The position numbers were made by a program, and so were the translations under genes. A DNA stretch of 64,000 nucleotides from Kiritimatiellia bacterium (GTDB lineage Bacteria; Verrucomicrobiota; Kiritimatiellia; CAIVKH01). Under the pieces are notes generated by a model. The model was not told the DNA's origin. It saw nothing but the letters and a program-made list of their open reading frames with translations, and did no database searches. The first letter of the stretch is position 1, and each line of letters begins with the position of its first letter. Below are positions 57,745 to 64,000 of the stretch, piece by piece. The stretch covers positions 124,001 through 188,000 of the forward strand of contig JAOSKE010000002.1 of NCBI GenBank assembly GCA_027493775.1. The letters run 5' to 3'.

Positions 57745-57869
57745 GGTAGGGCCCGACCGCCGGGCGGGCCGGAACGTTAACGACAAATCAAAACGTATCT
57801 GAATTGAGTTTTTCCCTTCGATTGCGACCCACACAACCCCTGCGGCGCGCCCAGCGGTCGCGCCCTACC
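57745..57869. repeat. MITE-like 125-bp palindromic element, copy A
   Basis: It begins GGTAGGGCCCGACCGCCGGG and ends, read inward from the other side, GGTAGGGCGCGACCGCTGGG; the two ends match at about 25 of 28 positions. The core is AT-richer and includes AACGTTAACGACAAATC and a TTTTTCCC run. No ORF. It lies in the gene-free stretch 57711-58293, which also has a 50-bp relative of one end at about 57974-58027. Confidence 0.85.
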
Positions 57870-58058
57870 AGTTGAGACACGTTCGGGGAACGAACAGAAA
57901 CGTAGGAAAACCCTCCCCCATCAACCCATCAACTCATCAACTACATTATGTGTATTCCTTTCATGTCTTTATTCAGGTCGGGTCCACCCGGCTTGTCCGC
58001 CTATGGAGGACAGTCGCGCCCTACCTTTCCCACACCCCTCACGAATTGTGATTCCGAG

Positions 58059-58183
58059 GGTGGGGCCCGACCGCTGGGCGGGCCGGAACGTTAACGACAA
58101 ATCAAAACGTATCTGAATTGAGTTTTTCCCTTCGATTGCGACCCACACAACCCCCACGGCGCGCCCGGCGGTCGCGCCCTACC
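58059..58183. repeat. MITE-like 125-bp palindromic element, copy B
   Basis: A direct repeat of copy A with the same length. Five differences were found and all are transitions. The terminal inverted repeats and the core are kept, including the AACGTTAACGAC segment. Located 110 bp before the SGNH hydrolase gene. Confidence 0.85.
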
Positions 58184-58293
58184 TATCGCGATCATGAACA
58201 AGGCGGTTAAAACTCTTCACACCATGCGTCATACACTCCCTGCACTCAAAAAATCGCTCTAGCATTTCAACGGCAATGCTTTAACTTCTGCCC

Positions 58294-59604
58294 ATGCAAA
58301 AGACGTCGTCGCTCAGGACAGGCAGTGTTGCGCTGTTGGATTTTCTATTCTTGTGCAGCATTATCGCGCTGCCGTTGGCTTGGTACGTTGACCCTTTGCA
58401 AATTACGTGGGGGCCGCTGCACACAACGCTTAATTGGAATTGGAAGCCGATTGTCATTTCACTGGTTCTCCTCATCGTGCGACTTGCGGTGGCGGGGAAG
58501 ACGCCAAGGTGTGGCATTCTCCAGTTCGCCATCGTCAAAAAACTCCTCGCCTCATGGATCATCACCTGGGGCTTTTTTATGGGGATCGAAGGGCTGTTGG
58601 CGCTGAAGCATGTTGAACCCGAAATTACGGCGCCAATCGTGATCCGTGGTCAGGAAGATAAGGATACCAAACTAAAAGAGGGCGACGAGAAAGTCGTCTT
58701 GGATCCCGAACTGCTCTTTCGCTTCAAGAAGGGCGTGATGTGGGATGGGATTCAAATCAACTCGCTCGGTTTTCGAGACAACGACTTTCCCGCCGAGAAG
58801 CCCGCAGGCACCGTGCGGGTAATCAATATGGGCGACTCGTGTACAGCGCAGGGGCATCCGCCCTACAGCACGGTTTTGAACAGGCTTTTGCAGGAAACTG
58901 CGCCGACGGATGAGCCGTGGCACTCATTCAATACCGGCGTTTATGGGTTTTCGTCCATGCAGGGGCTGCGCTTGTTCCAAAAGACCGTCTCTCACTTTCA
59001 ACCGGATGTTGTGACGCTCTATTTCGGCTGGAATGACCACTGGCTTTACCCGGTCCCCGACCACGCGCGAATGGCGATTCGCGTCAGCCCCGTTCGGGCG
59101 GCCCTCTTAAAAGGAATTAAGAAGAAGCGCGTCTATGGAATGCTCGTTCGCGCCGCGCGCTCAGAGCATGTGACGGAAGAAGAGAAACCGGTAGATGACC
59201 TGGTAAATCGTGTGCCACCATCGGTCTATGAGAGCACACTCAAGGAATTCATTCGCGACATTCGCGGCATCGGCGCGTTGCCGATTTTAATTACGGCACC
59301 GGGACGACACTTGTCCGACTCGCTGGTGCGCCGCCGATTCATTCGCAGCACGGACGAAGCGGAGCGCGTCCATCAGGAATATGTGGAGATCACCCGGAAG
59401 GTGGCGAAGGAAACGGACACTCCTCTGCTGGACCTCGCAGCGATTATGGCGGGGTCGGAATATGACGACCTGTTTTCAGGCGACGGGATTCACTTCCAGC
59501 AGCCCGGCACCGAGTTTATCGCCAGCCAAATCCATACAAAGTTAATGGAGCTGGGCAAAGAAGGCTATTTTGCAAAGCTGAATTCAAATTCAGCCCCGCG
59601 TTAA
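58294..59604 (+). CDS. SGNH/GDSL hydrolase with N-terminal membrane helices
   Basis: A 436-residue protein. Residues 1-110 have two or three membrane segments (LLDFLFLCSIIALPLAWYVD, LVLLIVRLAVAG, WIITWGFFMGIEGLLAL). The hydrolase domain starts near residue 170 with VINMGDSCTAQGHPPYSTVL (Block I, catalytic Ser in GDS). YFGWNDHW carries the Block III-like Asn, and FSGDGIHFQQPGTEFIASQI the catalytic Asp-x-x-His of Block V. Membrane-bound SGNH proteins often esterify or de-esterify surface glycans. It is not close to DUF5989 in this window. Confidence 0.82.
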   Translation: MQKTSSLRTGSVALLDFLFLCSIIALPLAWYVDPLQITWGPLHTTLNWNWKPIVISLVLLIVRLAVAGKTPRCGILQFAIVKKLLASWIITWGFFMGIEGLLALKHVEPEITAPIVIRGQEDKDTKLKEGDEKVVLDPELLFRFKKGVMWDGIQINSLGFRDNDFPAEKPAGTVRVINMGDSCTAQGHPPYSTVLNRLLQETAPTDEPWHSFNTGVYGFSSMQGLRLFQKTVSHFQPDVVTLYFGWNDHWLYPVPDHARMAIRVSPVRAALLKGIKKKRVYGMLVRAARSEHVTEEEKPVDDLVNRVPPSVYESTLKEFIRDIRGIGALPILITAPGRHLSDSLVRRRFIRSTDEAERVHQEYVEITRKVAKETDTPLLDLAAIMAGSEYDDLFSGDGIHFQQPGTEFIASQIHTKLMELGKEGYFAKLNSNSAPR

Positions 59605-59616
59605 ATTTCACGCGCG

Positions 59617-60936
59617 CTATCGCGCCACAAGGCCGGGGAACAAAATCATAACCGTCAACGCGATGACCTGGATTCCGATAAATGGAATCACGCCCCGATA
59701 CATCTCCGCCGTTTTTATTTCCGGCGGCATCACGCCGCGCAGATAAAACAGCGCAAAACCGAACGGCGGGGTGAGGAAGGAGATCTGCAGGTTCATCCCA
59801 AGCATCACTCCGAACCACACGAGATTGATATCGAGCGCGCGTGCGGCAGGGAGAAGCAGCGGCACAATGATAAAACAGATTTCAAAGAAATCTATGAAGA
59901 AGCCGAGACCGAACACGACGATGTTCGCGGTGAGCAGGAAGCCGATTCGACCACCCGGTAGTGTGGTCAGCATATCCTCCATCCAGAGGTCCCCGTGCAA
60001 TCCGCGGAAGACTAGCGAGAAGACGGTCGAGCCGATCAAGAGCATCATCACCATCGAGGTCAGTCGCACTGTCGCCATCGCGCTTTCCATCACCATCGGA
60101 CGCGTCAAGCGACGCTGGATTGCGGCCAAAACAATCGCGCCGACTGCGCCGAGCGCACCCGCTTCGGTCGGTGTGGCGACTCCGGCAAAAATACTGCCCA
60201 GCACAATCAAAATAAGCGCCAACGGCGGAACCAGTGTTTTCAACACACGCACAAACATCGCCATCCCACGCTCGCCACATTCTTCCGGGGGCAGTGCAGG
60301 AGCGAGGTTGGGCCGAAGCCAGGCAATCACGCCCGCATACACTGCGTAGGCGCCTGCCAGAACCAAGCCGGGCAGCAGTGCGCCGAGAAACAAATCGCCA
60401 ACGGAAACTCCGAGCTGGTCGCCGAGCACAACCAACACGATACTCGGCGGAATGATCTGCCCCAGCGTCCCCGACGCCGCAATGATCCCCGCAGAAAACG
60501 AACGGCTATAGCCGTACTGCATCATCACCGGCAGCGAGATCATGCCCATCGCGACAACCGACGCGCCGATCACACCCGTCGCCGCCGCGAGGAGCGTGCC
60601 GACAAGCACAACGGCGAGACCGAGTCCGCCGCGCATCCGTCCAAAAAGGGCACCGATAGTTTTTAATAAATCCTCTGCCAGTCGCCCCTTCTCCAATACC
60701 GTTCCCATCAAAATAAAAAACGGAATGGCGAGCAGAACGTAGTTCGACATAAAGCCGAACACGCGCTCCGGCAGGGCCATTAGCAAATAGCCGTCGAAGC
60801 TCCCCATCGCCATCGCAACTCCCGCGAAGACCAACGCGGTTCCGCCCAGCGTGAACGCGACAGGAAAGCCGGAAAAGATCAGCAACATCGTGACGGCAAA
60901 CATCACCGGCGCGAGCCATTCGTTTGGCATACTCAT
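59617..60936 (-). CDS. dctM: TRAP transporter large permease DctM
   Basis: A 439-residue, about 12-helix membrane protein from the ATG at 60936 (MSMPNEWLAPVMFAVTMLLI), overlapping the dctQ stop (ATGA). SNYVLLAIPFFILMGTVLEK and IIAASGTLGQIIPPSIVLVV are the two conserved DctM motifs, repeated in the second half by GAVGAIVLAA and NLQISFLTPPFGFALFYLRG. It is the sodium-coupled translocation subunit. Convergent with the SGNH gene. Confidence 0.94.
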   Translation of the reverse strand: MSMPNEWLAPVMFAVTMLLIFSGFPVAFTLGGTALVFAGVAMAMGSFDGYLLMALPERVFGFMSNYVLLAIPFFILMGTVLEKGRLAEDLLKTIGALFGRMRGGLGLAVVLVGTLLAAATGVIGASVVAMGMISLPVMMQYGYSRSFSAGIIAASGTLGQIIPPSIVLVVLGDQLGVSVGDLFLGALLPGLVLAGAYAVYAGVIAWLRPNLAPALPPEECGERGMAMFVRVLKTLVPPLALILIVLGSIFAGVATPTEAGALGAVGAIVLAAIQRRLTRPMVMESAMATVRLTSMVMMLLIGSTVFSLVFRGLHGDLWMEDMLTTLPGGRIGFLLTANIVVFGLGFFIDFFEICFIIVPLLLPAARALDINLVWFGVMLGMNLQISFLTPPFGFALFYLRGVMPPEIKTAEMYRGVIPFIGIQVIALTVMILFPGLVAR

Positions 60937-61490
60937 GTAGCGGGGTTCTGCCTTTCCACGCCGTGCCCACGCAACACGGAAATCGTACGGGCGAGGTGCG
61001 CGAAACTTTGGAGCAACAACAAAAAGAACGCGACCGGCACGACTGTTTTTATTGGCCAACGCGGCAGCCCACCGGGATCGGGCGATGTTTCCCAAATCAG
61101 CCAGGAGTTATGGACGGGATTCCACGCCGTCCAGATCATCAGCACGCAAAATGGAATCAAAAAAAGAAGCGTTCCAGCGACGTCAATCCACGCGCGCTTT
61201 CGCTCCGAGAGCCGGCTGTACATCACATCCACTCGGACGTGCGCATCCTCGCGCAGTGTCACGGCAGCGCCGAGGAGGAAGATCAGTGAAAACAAATACC
61301 ACTGCAGCTCAAGCCAACTATTTGAAGTCAGAGAGGACGAGGTAAAGCGACCCGCATAACGCAAGATCGCGTTGCCCGCACCAACCAGCGCAACCGCGAT
61401 AACAAGCACACCGACTCCGCGGCCAAGTGCAAGGTTAATCCGATCAATGATGCGAAGCCATCGCGCCTCGCCTATTTCCTTGAGATGCAT
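60933..61490 (-). CDS. dctQ: TRAP transporter small permease DctQ
   Basis: A 185-residue protein with four membrane helices. NSWLELQWYLFSLIFLLGAA and VTLREDAHVRVDVMYSRLSE are the DctQ signature regions. It pairs with DctM. The two genes are arranged Q-M, and the binding-protein gene (dctP) is about 4 kb away on the other strand. The start has no clear ribosome site. Confidence 0.92.
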   Translation of the reverse strand: MHLKEIGEARWLRIIDRINLALGRGVGVLVIAVALVGAGNAILRYAGRFTSSSLTSNSWLELQWYLFSLIFLLGAAVTLREDAHVRVDVMYSRLSERKRAWIDVAGTLLFLIPFCVLMIWTAWNPVHNSWLIWETSPDPGGLPRWPIKTVVPVAFFLLLLQSFAHLARTISVLRGHGVERQNPAT

Positions 61491-61639
61491 AAAAAGCCAG
61501 CGTTCACCAGTTGCGGCAGCCGTTCAAGCGAAAATGAAGGACGTATGGCCAAACCTCATTAATATTCCCGAAGTGAATTTCACGTCTTCCAATCCATCCG
61601 AAATTAAGACAAACTAAATTTTTATGACTGGAGGAACTG

Positions 61640-62065
61640 ATGAAACTTCGTTGGCCTGTCTGGTTGATCGCGATATGTCTAACAGGAATAATGACGGCGG
61701 TACCGGCCTGTAGTTCGAGCGATAGTGACGATGATTCCGATAAAAGTTCGTCCACTGAACCGGTCAACATCAAGGGCACACACACCGGCACCCGCTCCAA
61801 CACGAACGGCAGCGCCAACATCTCGCTCAACTTTAAGCAAAGCGGTTCCATGCTCTCCGGCTCCATCCACGACGGCTCACTCGGCAATGGCGTGATTTCG
61901 GGGAACGTGGATGGCGACGATGTTGAGTTCACCACTGCAATGAATTCCGGCGGAGTCATTGTCGAATGGGTTGGCGAAGCAGCGGAGGATGGCGCAAAGA
62001 TGAGCGGTACTTGGTCCATGCTCACCGGTGGCACCGCCAGTGGCGACTGGTCAGTCGCCCGTTAG
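61640..62065 (+). CDS. Small lipoprotein of unknown function
   Basis: A 141-residue protein with GGAGG before the ATG and a lipoprotein signal (LIAICLTGIMTAVPAC). After a Ser/Asp-rich linker (SSSDSDDDSDKSSSTEPV) there is one all-beta domain with repeats of GSxSG (KQSGSMLSGSIHDG, KMSGTWSMLTGGTASGDWSV). The pattern is like the small beta-barrel lipoproteins of avidin or lipocalin type, but no family can be named. Confidence 0.7.
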   Translation: MKLRWPVWLIAICLTGIMTAVPACSSSDSDDDSDKSSSTEPVNIKGTHTGTRSNTNGSANISLNFKQSGSMLSGSIHDGSLGNGVISGNVDGDDVEFTTAMNSGGVIVEWVGEAAEDGAKMSGTWSMLTGGTASGDWSVAR

Positions 62066-62508
62066 CGAAACAACACGAGATACACGGTGACCGCAAAGCA
62101 ACTTCAGTCGTATCTCCACACCAAAATACCAATCACGCGCTCCATGCGCGTTCGCGTGGTCGCCGTCTCATCGAACCACGTAATTTTGCGCGCACCACTT
62201 CAGCTAAATCGAAACCACCAGAACACCGCGTTCGGCGGCAGTATTTCCACCCTCGCCCTGCTCGCTGGCTGGTCTCTCGTTCACGCGCGGTTACAAGATG
62301 AAGGCGTCGCGCATAACCTCGTGGTCAAAGATCAGGAAACTACATATCTCCACGCCATCACTGGCCCACTCATCGCCGAGGCCGCGTTCTGCCGCGACGC
62401 AGATTGGGCGCACTTCACCACAGCGCTGAACAGGCATCACAAGGCCGCCATTCCGCTTTGTGCAGAACTGAAACAAGGTACAGACGTCGCCGCGACTATA
62501 GTGGTTCT

Positions 62509-63132
62509 CTAAAGTTCTGACTTGATTGAACAGGTGCGAATGTTGTCAGGCGCTCTGTTGATGGCCCAGCAAAGAGCCTTGTCAATACGGTCAATGAGCG
62601 CATCGGCGTCTTTGGCCACGAAGTCGGTAAACCACTCCGCTTTGATCAAAAGCCACAGCCGCTCAATCGGGTTGAGGTCCGGTGAATACGGGGGCAGATA
62701 CAACGGCTCGAAGCGACCCCACTGAAGCCGGGCCGCCTTGTGCCATGAGGCGTTGTCCAGTATGAGAAGTTGGCGTGGACGCGAAGGAGGCGGCAGCCGG
62801 TTAGCCTCATCCAGGAACGCCTGAAAGGTATCGGTGTCCGAATGCGAGAATTCACAGAGGAACGCTTCGCCCGTTCTCGGACATACCATCCCGGTCACGT
62901 TCATTCGCAGATGGTCGCCGTTTTTGGTGACCCGGCCCGTTTTGCCCACCTTGATCCAACGGCGGCGAGGACGAGGATCGCCCTCAATCCCCGTTTCGTC
63001 GCCAAACCAAAGCTCTACATCGGGGTTCTTCATAAGCGCTTGAAGTTCAAGGCAGAATGACTTTCGGGACTCTTCGTCCTGCCGATCCGGCCACGGTTGC
63101 GGCACCTTCAGCCGAAAGCCTTGATCGTGCAA
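62509..63132 (-). CDS. IS630 transposase OrfB, copy 2
   Basis: Same as OrfB of copy 1 except for one residue (Asp for Ala in the segment IDRIDKALCW). DDE motifs intact. Confidence 0.85.
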   Translation of the reverse strand: MHDQGFRLKVPQPWPDRQDEESRKSFCLELQALMKNPDVELWFGDETGIEGDPRPRRRWIKVGKTGRVTKNGDHLRMNVTGMVCPRTGEAFLCEFSHSDTDTFQAFLDEANRLPPPSRPRQLLILDNASWHKAARLQWGRFEPLYLPPYSPDLNPIERLWLLIKAEWFTDFVAKDADALIDRIDKALCWAINRAPDNIRTCSIKSEL

Positions 63133-63536
63133 AAGCGCATAACCGTTGAATAGGCAACGGGCAGCTTGAGTTCATCCCGCAAATAGCCATGCAGCTTGAC
63201 CCCGGTCCAGTGGTGTTGATCTGCCAGTCCGGGTTGCTCAACTAGGTTCACAATCTGCGATACGCGGTCCTGGGGAATCTTGCGCGGCCGACCCGACCGA
63301 GCATGTTCAATCAGCCCGTCAATGCCGGCTTGATTCCATGCGTGTACCCAGCGAGTGAGGGTGCGCTCGCTTACCGCAAAAAGCTTGGCGACTTGGGAGA
63401 AGTCCATCTCCAGCATCAGCGCATTTATAGCGTACAGGCGGTCCCGGCTACGCATGGTTGGGGCGGTCGTTATTGCCAGCCGCAGCTCCTCGGGCTTGCA
63501 GTTTTCGGGATTTGGCAATGTCTTCGAGACCGGCAT
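63108..63536 (-). CDS. IS630 transposase OrfA, copy 2
   Basis: Identical in protein sequence to OrfA of copy 1, with the same end and the same 25-base overlap with OrfB in the -1 frame. Confidence 0.85.
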   Translation of the reverse strand: MPVSKTLPNPENCKPEELRLAITTAPTMRSRDRLYAINALMLEMDFSQVAKLFAVSERTLTRWVHAWNQAGIDGLIEHARSGRPRKIPQDRVSQIVNLVEQPGLADQHHWTGVKLHGYLRDELKLPVAYSTVMRFCTIKAFG

Positions 63537-63659
63537 TTCCCAGCTTCATACAGCATCTCCCAAAAATTAAAAGTTTTTTATCACCCTTTTTCAGGACAAA
63601 ACTTTTGAGAAAGGCTCTAGCCGCGCGACGTTTGTTGCGTTCACGCTCTAACCGACGCG

Positions 63660-64000
63660 CTAAGCCAGGCCAGCCTTTTTCATCAACTTCGCGCGCTCGC
63701 GGAAAACATCCCGACGCAACTTCTCTTCGTCAATCGTCGTCAGTTTTCCATCTTCGTAGAGAATCTTTCCGTTCACAATCGTCATCAACACATCCGCAGC
63801 GGTATTGGAATAGACAACGTTGGTCGCAGGGTCTTCCGATGGGATGGTGTGTACAGTGGACTGATCCACCAAAATCATATTTGCGCGCTTTCCGACTTCG
63901 AGCGTGCCCATCTCCTTCTCCCAACCCAATGTTTTCGCGCCGCCCTCCGTCGCCATCCATACCACATCGCTCGCAGGTAACGCCTCCGCACCAAGGCGGA
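63660..64000 (-). CDS. Amidohydrolase family protein (C-terminal part)
   Basis: The visible 113 codons are the C-terminus; the gene enters from beyond 64000. LPASDVVWMATEGGAKTLGW, then EVGKRANMILVDQ, is the late signature of the MtaD/SsnA/chlorohydrolase group of TIM-barrel deaminases. The closing domain reads VVYSNTAADVLMTIVNGKIL. The metal-binding residues lie outside the window. The substrate cannot be read. The stop is nine bases from the split thioesterase gene on the other strand. Confidence 0.85.
   Translation of the reverse strand, partial: RLGAEALPASDVVWMATEGGAKTLGWEKEMGTLEVGKRANMILVDQSTVHTIPSEDPATNVVYSNTAADVLMTIVNGKILYEDGKLTTIDEEKLRRDVFRERAKLMKKAGLA

Larger units (their letters stand above)
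62499..63617 (-). mobile_element. IS630-family insertion sequence, copy 2 (inverted)
   Basis: A 1119-bp copy in opposite orientation to copy 1. TA flanks at 62497-62498 and 63618-63619. Relative to copy 1 it has one substitution (62591 against 42309), which changes an OrfB Ala to Asp. Two A-runs near the end also differ by one base each in opposite senses (5/6 here, 6/5 in copy 1), so total length is equal. That pattern is typical of homopolymer miscalling. Confidence 0.93.
62087..63651 (+). pseudogene. YiiD C-terminal type thioesterase, split by IS630 copy 2
   Basis: The GTG at 62087 starts MTAKQLQSYLHTKIPITRSM. The hot-dog fold pattern is visible: LRAPLQLNRNHQNTAFGGSI (with the Asn-x-x-x-x-x-F/G-G-S loop) and VKDQETTYLHAITGPLIAEA. 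IS630 copy 2 interrupts the gene after codon 137. Joining 62498 to 63620 over one TA gives DVAATSRATFVAFTL and a stop at 63651, so the intact protein had about 147 residues. As it stands it ends in seven element-derived residues (TIVVL). Confidence 0.85.

Noticed and set aside
41283..63617. Composite transposon bounded by the two IS630 copies
   Set aside because: Each copy has its own TA duplication and its own interrupted target (the pilP stop and the thioesterase), so they inserted independently.

Overview
The window is a 64 kb piece of a moderately GC-rich Gram-negative chromosome. It carries TamA/TamB, a secretin, porins, lipoproteins and lipobox signals, so the cell has an outer membrane. 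A cvpA-dnaG-rpoD run, an unusual FtsZ signature, DUF2961, DUF5989, SGNH and PilX/DUF4900-like proteins, and many short intergenic palindromes suggest the PVC superphylum (Verrucomicrobiota, Kiritimatiellota or Lentisphaerota). This placement is an inference, because no rRNA gene is present.

Layout. 1-5.1 kb: a TVP38/TMEM64 membrane protein, then cvpA, dnaG and rpoD. 5.1-8.3 kb: a molybdate locus (ModE-like regulator, a good ModE-type operator, an OprP/O-like porin, modA, modB; no modC). 8.3-11.9 kb: dinB, pgi and a GspG-like protein, with four phased palindromes upstream of pgi. 12-20 kb: a nucleotide-sugar and glycan cluster (three SDR enzymes, HddA-like kinase, glycosyltransferase, HddC-like nucleotidyltransferase, DUF2961 lipoprotein). 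20-22 kb: mscS, DUF5989, metallo-beta-lactamase. 22-31 kb: a leftward division and wall cluster (TPR/LysM lipoprotein, two coiled-coil membrane proteins, ogt, murG, murC, ddl, ftsQ, ftsA, ftsZ). 31-36 kb: tRNA-Ala(GGC), hemW, a repeat-rich gap, ychF, DUF302, puuD-like. 36-51 kb: a type IV pilus locus read leftward (pilT, pilB, pilC, pilA, pilM, pilN, pilO, pilP-like, three minor pilin-like genes, an Ig-like lipoprotein, then pilQ). 51-56 kb: tamB and tamA. 55.6-61.5 kb: TRAP transporter genes (dctP, dctQ, dctM) around a secreted unknown protein and an SGNH hydrolase. 61.6-64 kb: a lipoprotein, a thioesterase gene split by an IS, and the end of an amidohydrolase gene.

Mobile DNA. Two 1119-bp IS630-family copies lie in inverted orientation, each with a TA duplication. 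One 1318-bp ISL3-family element with an 8-bp duplication sits inside the pilA leader. With two adjacent stop codons in pilT and an IS630 copy between pilP and the minor pilins, the pilus appears to be inactivated in this genome.

Caution. Thirteen genes, including the essential rpoD, are broken by about 16 small indels, nearly all in homopolymer runs. In most of these, changing the run by one base restores a family-typical protein. They look like uncorrected sequencing errors rather than mutations. I annotate such genes as single CDSs and give the position of each break. The IS insertions and the pilT stops are a different kind of lesion and are less easily explained this way.
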